From positions 1 to 47,589 of the IMG/VR virus record IMGVR_UViG_3300033149_006154: a DNA stretch of 47,589 nucleotides; one strand, 5' to 3'. The position numbers and the translations under genes are program-made. Source of the DNA: a virus. Positions 47,085-47,589 of this stretch are shown here, one piece after another. Below the pieces are notes generated by a model that saw nothing but the letters and a program-made list of their open reading frames with translations, was not told where the DNA came from and searched no databases. Within the stretch, counting starts at the first letter, position 1, and the number at the start of each line of letters is the position of its first letter.

Positions 47085-47474
47085 ATGACCAGTGAACAGC
47101 AGATTCTTCCAAAAGTGCGTCTTCCTGGGTTTGTGCTTCTTGAAGAAATAATGCAGACCCGAGAGGAAGCGGAGCGATGGAACCGCTTGCTAATGTGGGC
47201 AGAAGGTATGCAAGACACTCCTACGCTTGCCCTTGGAGTAGCACGTTCGATGCTGGAGGTATGCGCGAATCGTGAGAAAGCATGTGTAGAAAAACTGGAA
47301 GAACTGGGCTATCGCCTCTGCATTGACTGTCGAGGCACGGGCCAAAGGTTGTACCTGCCCAACCTACGGCCCGTGACGTGCCACGTGTGCAATGGACGAG
47401 GATACATCGCGCTGGATATCGCTGTAGAACGCCTCCCGGGCATGTGCCCCCGCGACTGCGGGGCGAGGTGGTGA
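47085..47474 (+). CDS. Helical protein with DnaJ-type zinc finger
   Basis: A 129-residue protein. Its helical part (REEAERWNRLLMWAEGM, then ARSMLEVCANREKACVEKLE) aligns with 2558-2953, and it ends with two CxxCxGxG knuckles, CIDCRGTG and CHVCNGRG. A further Cys pair follows at the C-terminus. It shares a unit with its paralogues across the circle junction (2558 and 3062). The stop abuts the GTG of a methyltransferase remnant. Confidence 0.75.
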   Translation: MTSEQQILPKVRLPGFVLLEEIMQTREEAERWNRLLMWAEGMQDTPTLALGVARSMLEVCANREKACVEKLEELGYRLCIDCRGTGQRLYLPNLRPVTCHVCNGRGYIALDIAVERLPGMCPRDCGARW

Positions 47475-47475
47475 G

Positions 47476-47589
47476 GTGCCACGAACGCATGTTGACCTGT
47501 TCACCGGCTTGGGCGGCTTCAGTCTGGCCGCTCGCGGCGCGGCTGATTGCAGGAATGAAGGAGGCAGAAGAAACACGATGCCCGCATTG
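47476..47589 (+). pseudogene. C5-cytosine methyltransferase N-terminal remnant, in frame with the ASCH gene
   Basis: From GTG 47476 the frame reads HVDLFTGLGGFSLAA, which is the conserved motif I of C5-cytosine methyltransferases, normally the first 20 residues of the enzyme. After about 25 residues the family pattern stops and the frame continues, in register, across the circle junction into the ASCH gene. The PCQ catalytic motif and everything after it are missing. GAGG lies seven bases before the GTG. This is either a deletion remnant or a join artefact at the assembly ends. Confidence 0.6.
47562..47589. repeat. Terminal direct repeat, right copy
   Basis: The last 28 bases repeat positions 1-28 exactly and contain the ATG of the ASCH gene. 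See the left copy for interpretation. Confidence 0.9.

Noticed and set aside
1-47589. tRNA genes
   Set aside because: I saw no cloverleaf-like segment with the conserved T-loop sequence in non-coding gaps, which are mostly under 100 bases; a dedicated search would be more sensitive.

Overview
The window is most likely a complete, circularly permuted genome of a tailed bacteriophage with a podovirus-like virion. The first 28 bases are repeated exactly as the last 28, so the unique circle is about 47,561 bp. The sequence is GC-rich, densely coding, uses the standard code and has many ATGA stop/start overlaps. I see no tRNA gene, rRNA gene, insertion sequence or CRISPR array. The host cannot be named. 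A heptosyltransferase-like domain hints at a diderm host with lipopolysaccharide, but that is inference.

There are three transcription units. (1) A rightward accessory and replication unit starts at a promoter at 41840-41868, runs to the end of the window and continues through the circle junction from position 1 to 3963. It encodes zinc-ribbon proteins, a RecB/Cas4-like nuclease, a possible recombination protein, a G39P-like protein, a replisome-organiser-like protein, an ASCH protein, a glutaredoxin-like protein, an N6-adenine methyltransferase, a VRR-NUC nuclease and many small proteins of unknown function. (2) A leftward unit starts at a promoter at 11370-11398 and runs from 11266 to 3975. 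It holds small genes, many of them paralogous, plus a DUF932-like protein and a serine recombinase. (3) A rightward late unit starts at a promoter at 12018-12046 and runs from 12074 to 41744. Its order is possible small terminase, large terminase, lipoprotein, portal, scaffold-like protein, major capsid protein, lectin-fold and decoration-like proteins, T7 gp11/gp12-like tail tube proteins, a Ser-Pro-repeat protein, an 868-residue glycosyltransferase/methyltransferase fusion, a very basic protein and three large internal-virion-like proteins, the last 2,700 residues long.

Units 2 and 3 diverge from a non-coding region (11267-12073) full of inverted repeats, an AT-rich island and two G8 tracts. 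The three unit promoters share TTGACA, a 17-bp spacer and a TGn extended -10. The two promoters of the non-structural units (41840-41868 and 11370-11398) each have a palindrome at the -10 or start site, which suggests control by repressors; no repressor gene is recognisable.

The most unusual points are a tyrosine-recombinase-like catalytic region inside the 2,700-residue virion protein, the two-glycosyltransferase plus methyltransferase fusion beside a Ser-Pro-rich tail protein, four tandem zinc-ribbon paralogues, several other duplicated small-gene families, and a C5-methyltransferase N-terminus read in frame into the ASCH gene across the circle junction. No DNA polymerase, helicase, RNA polymerase, endolysin or repressor is recognisable, so replication probably uses host enzymes and the lysis genes remain unidentified.
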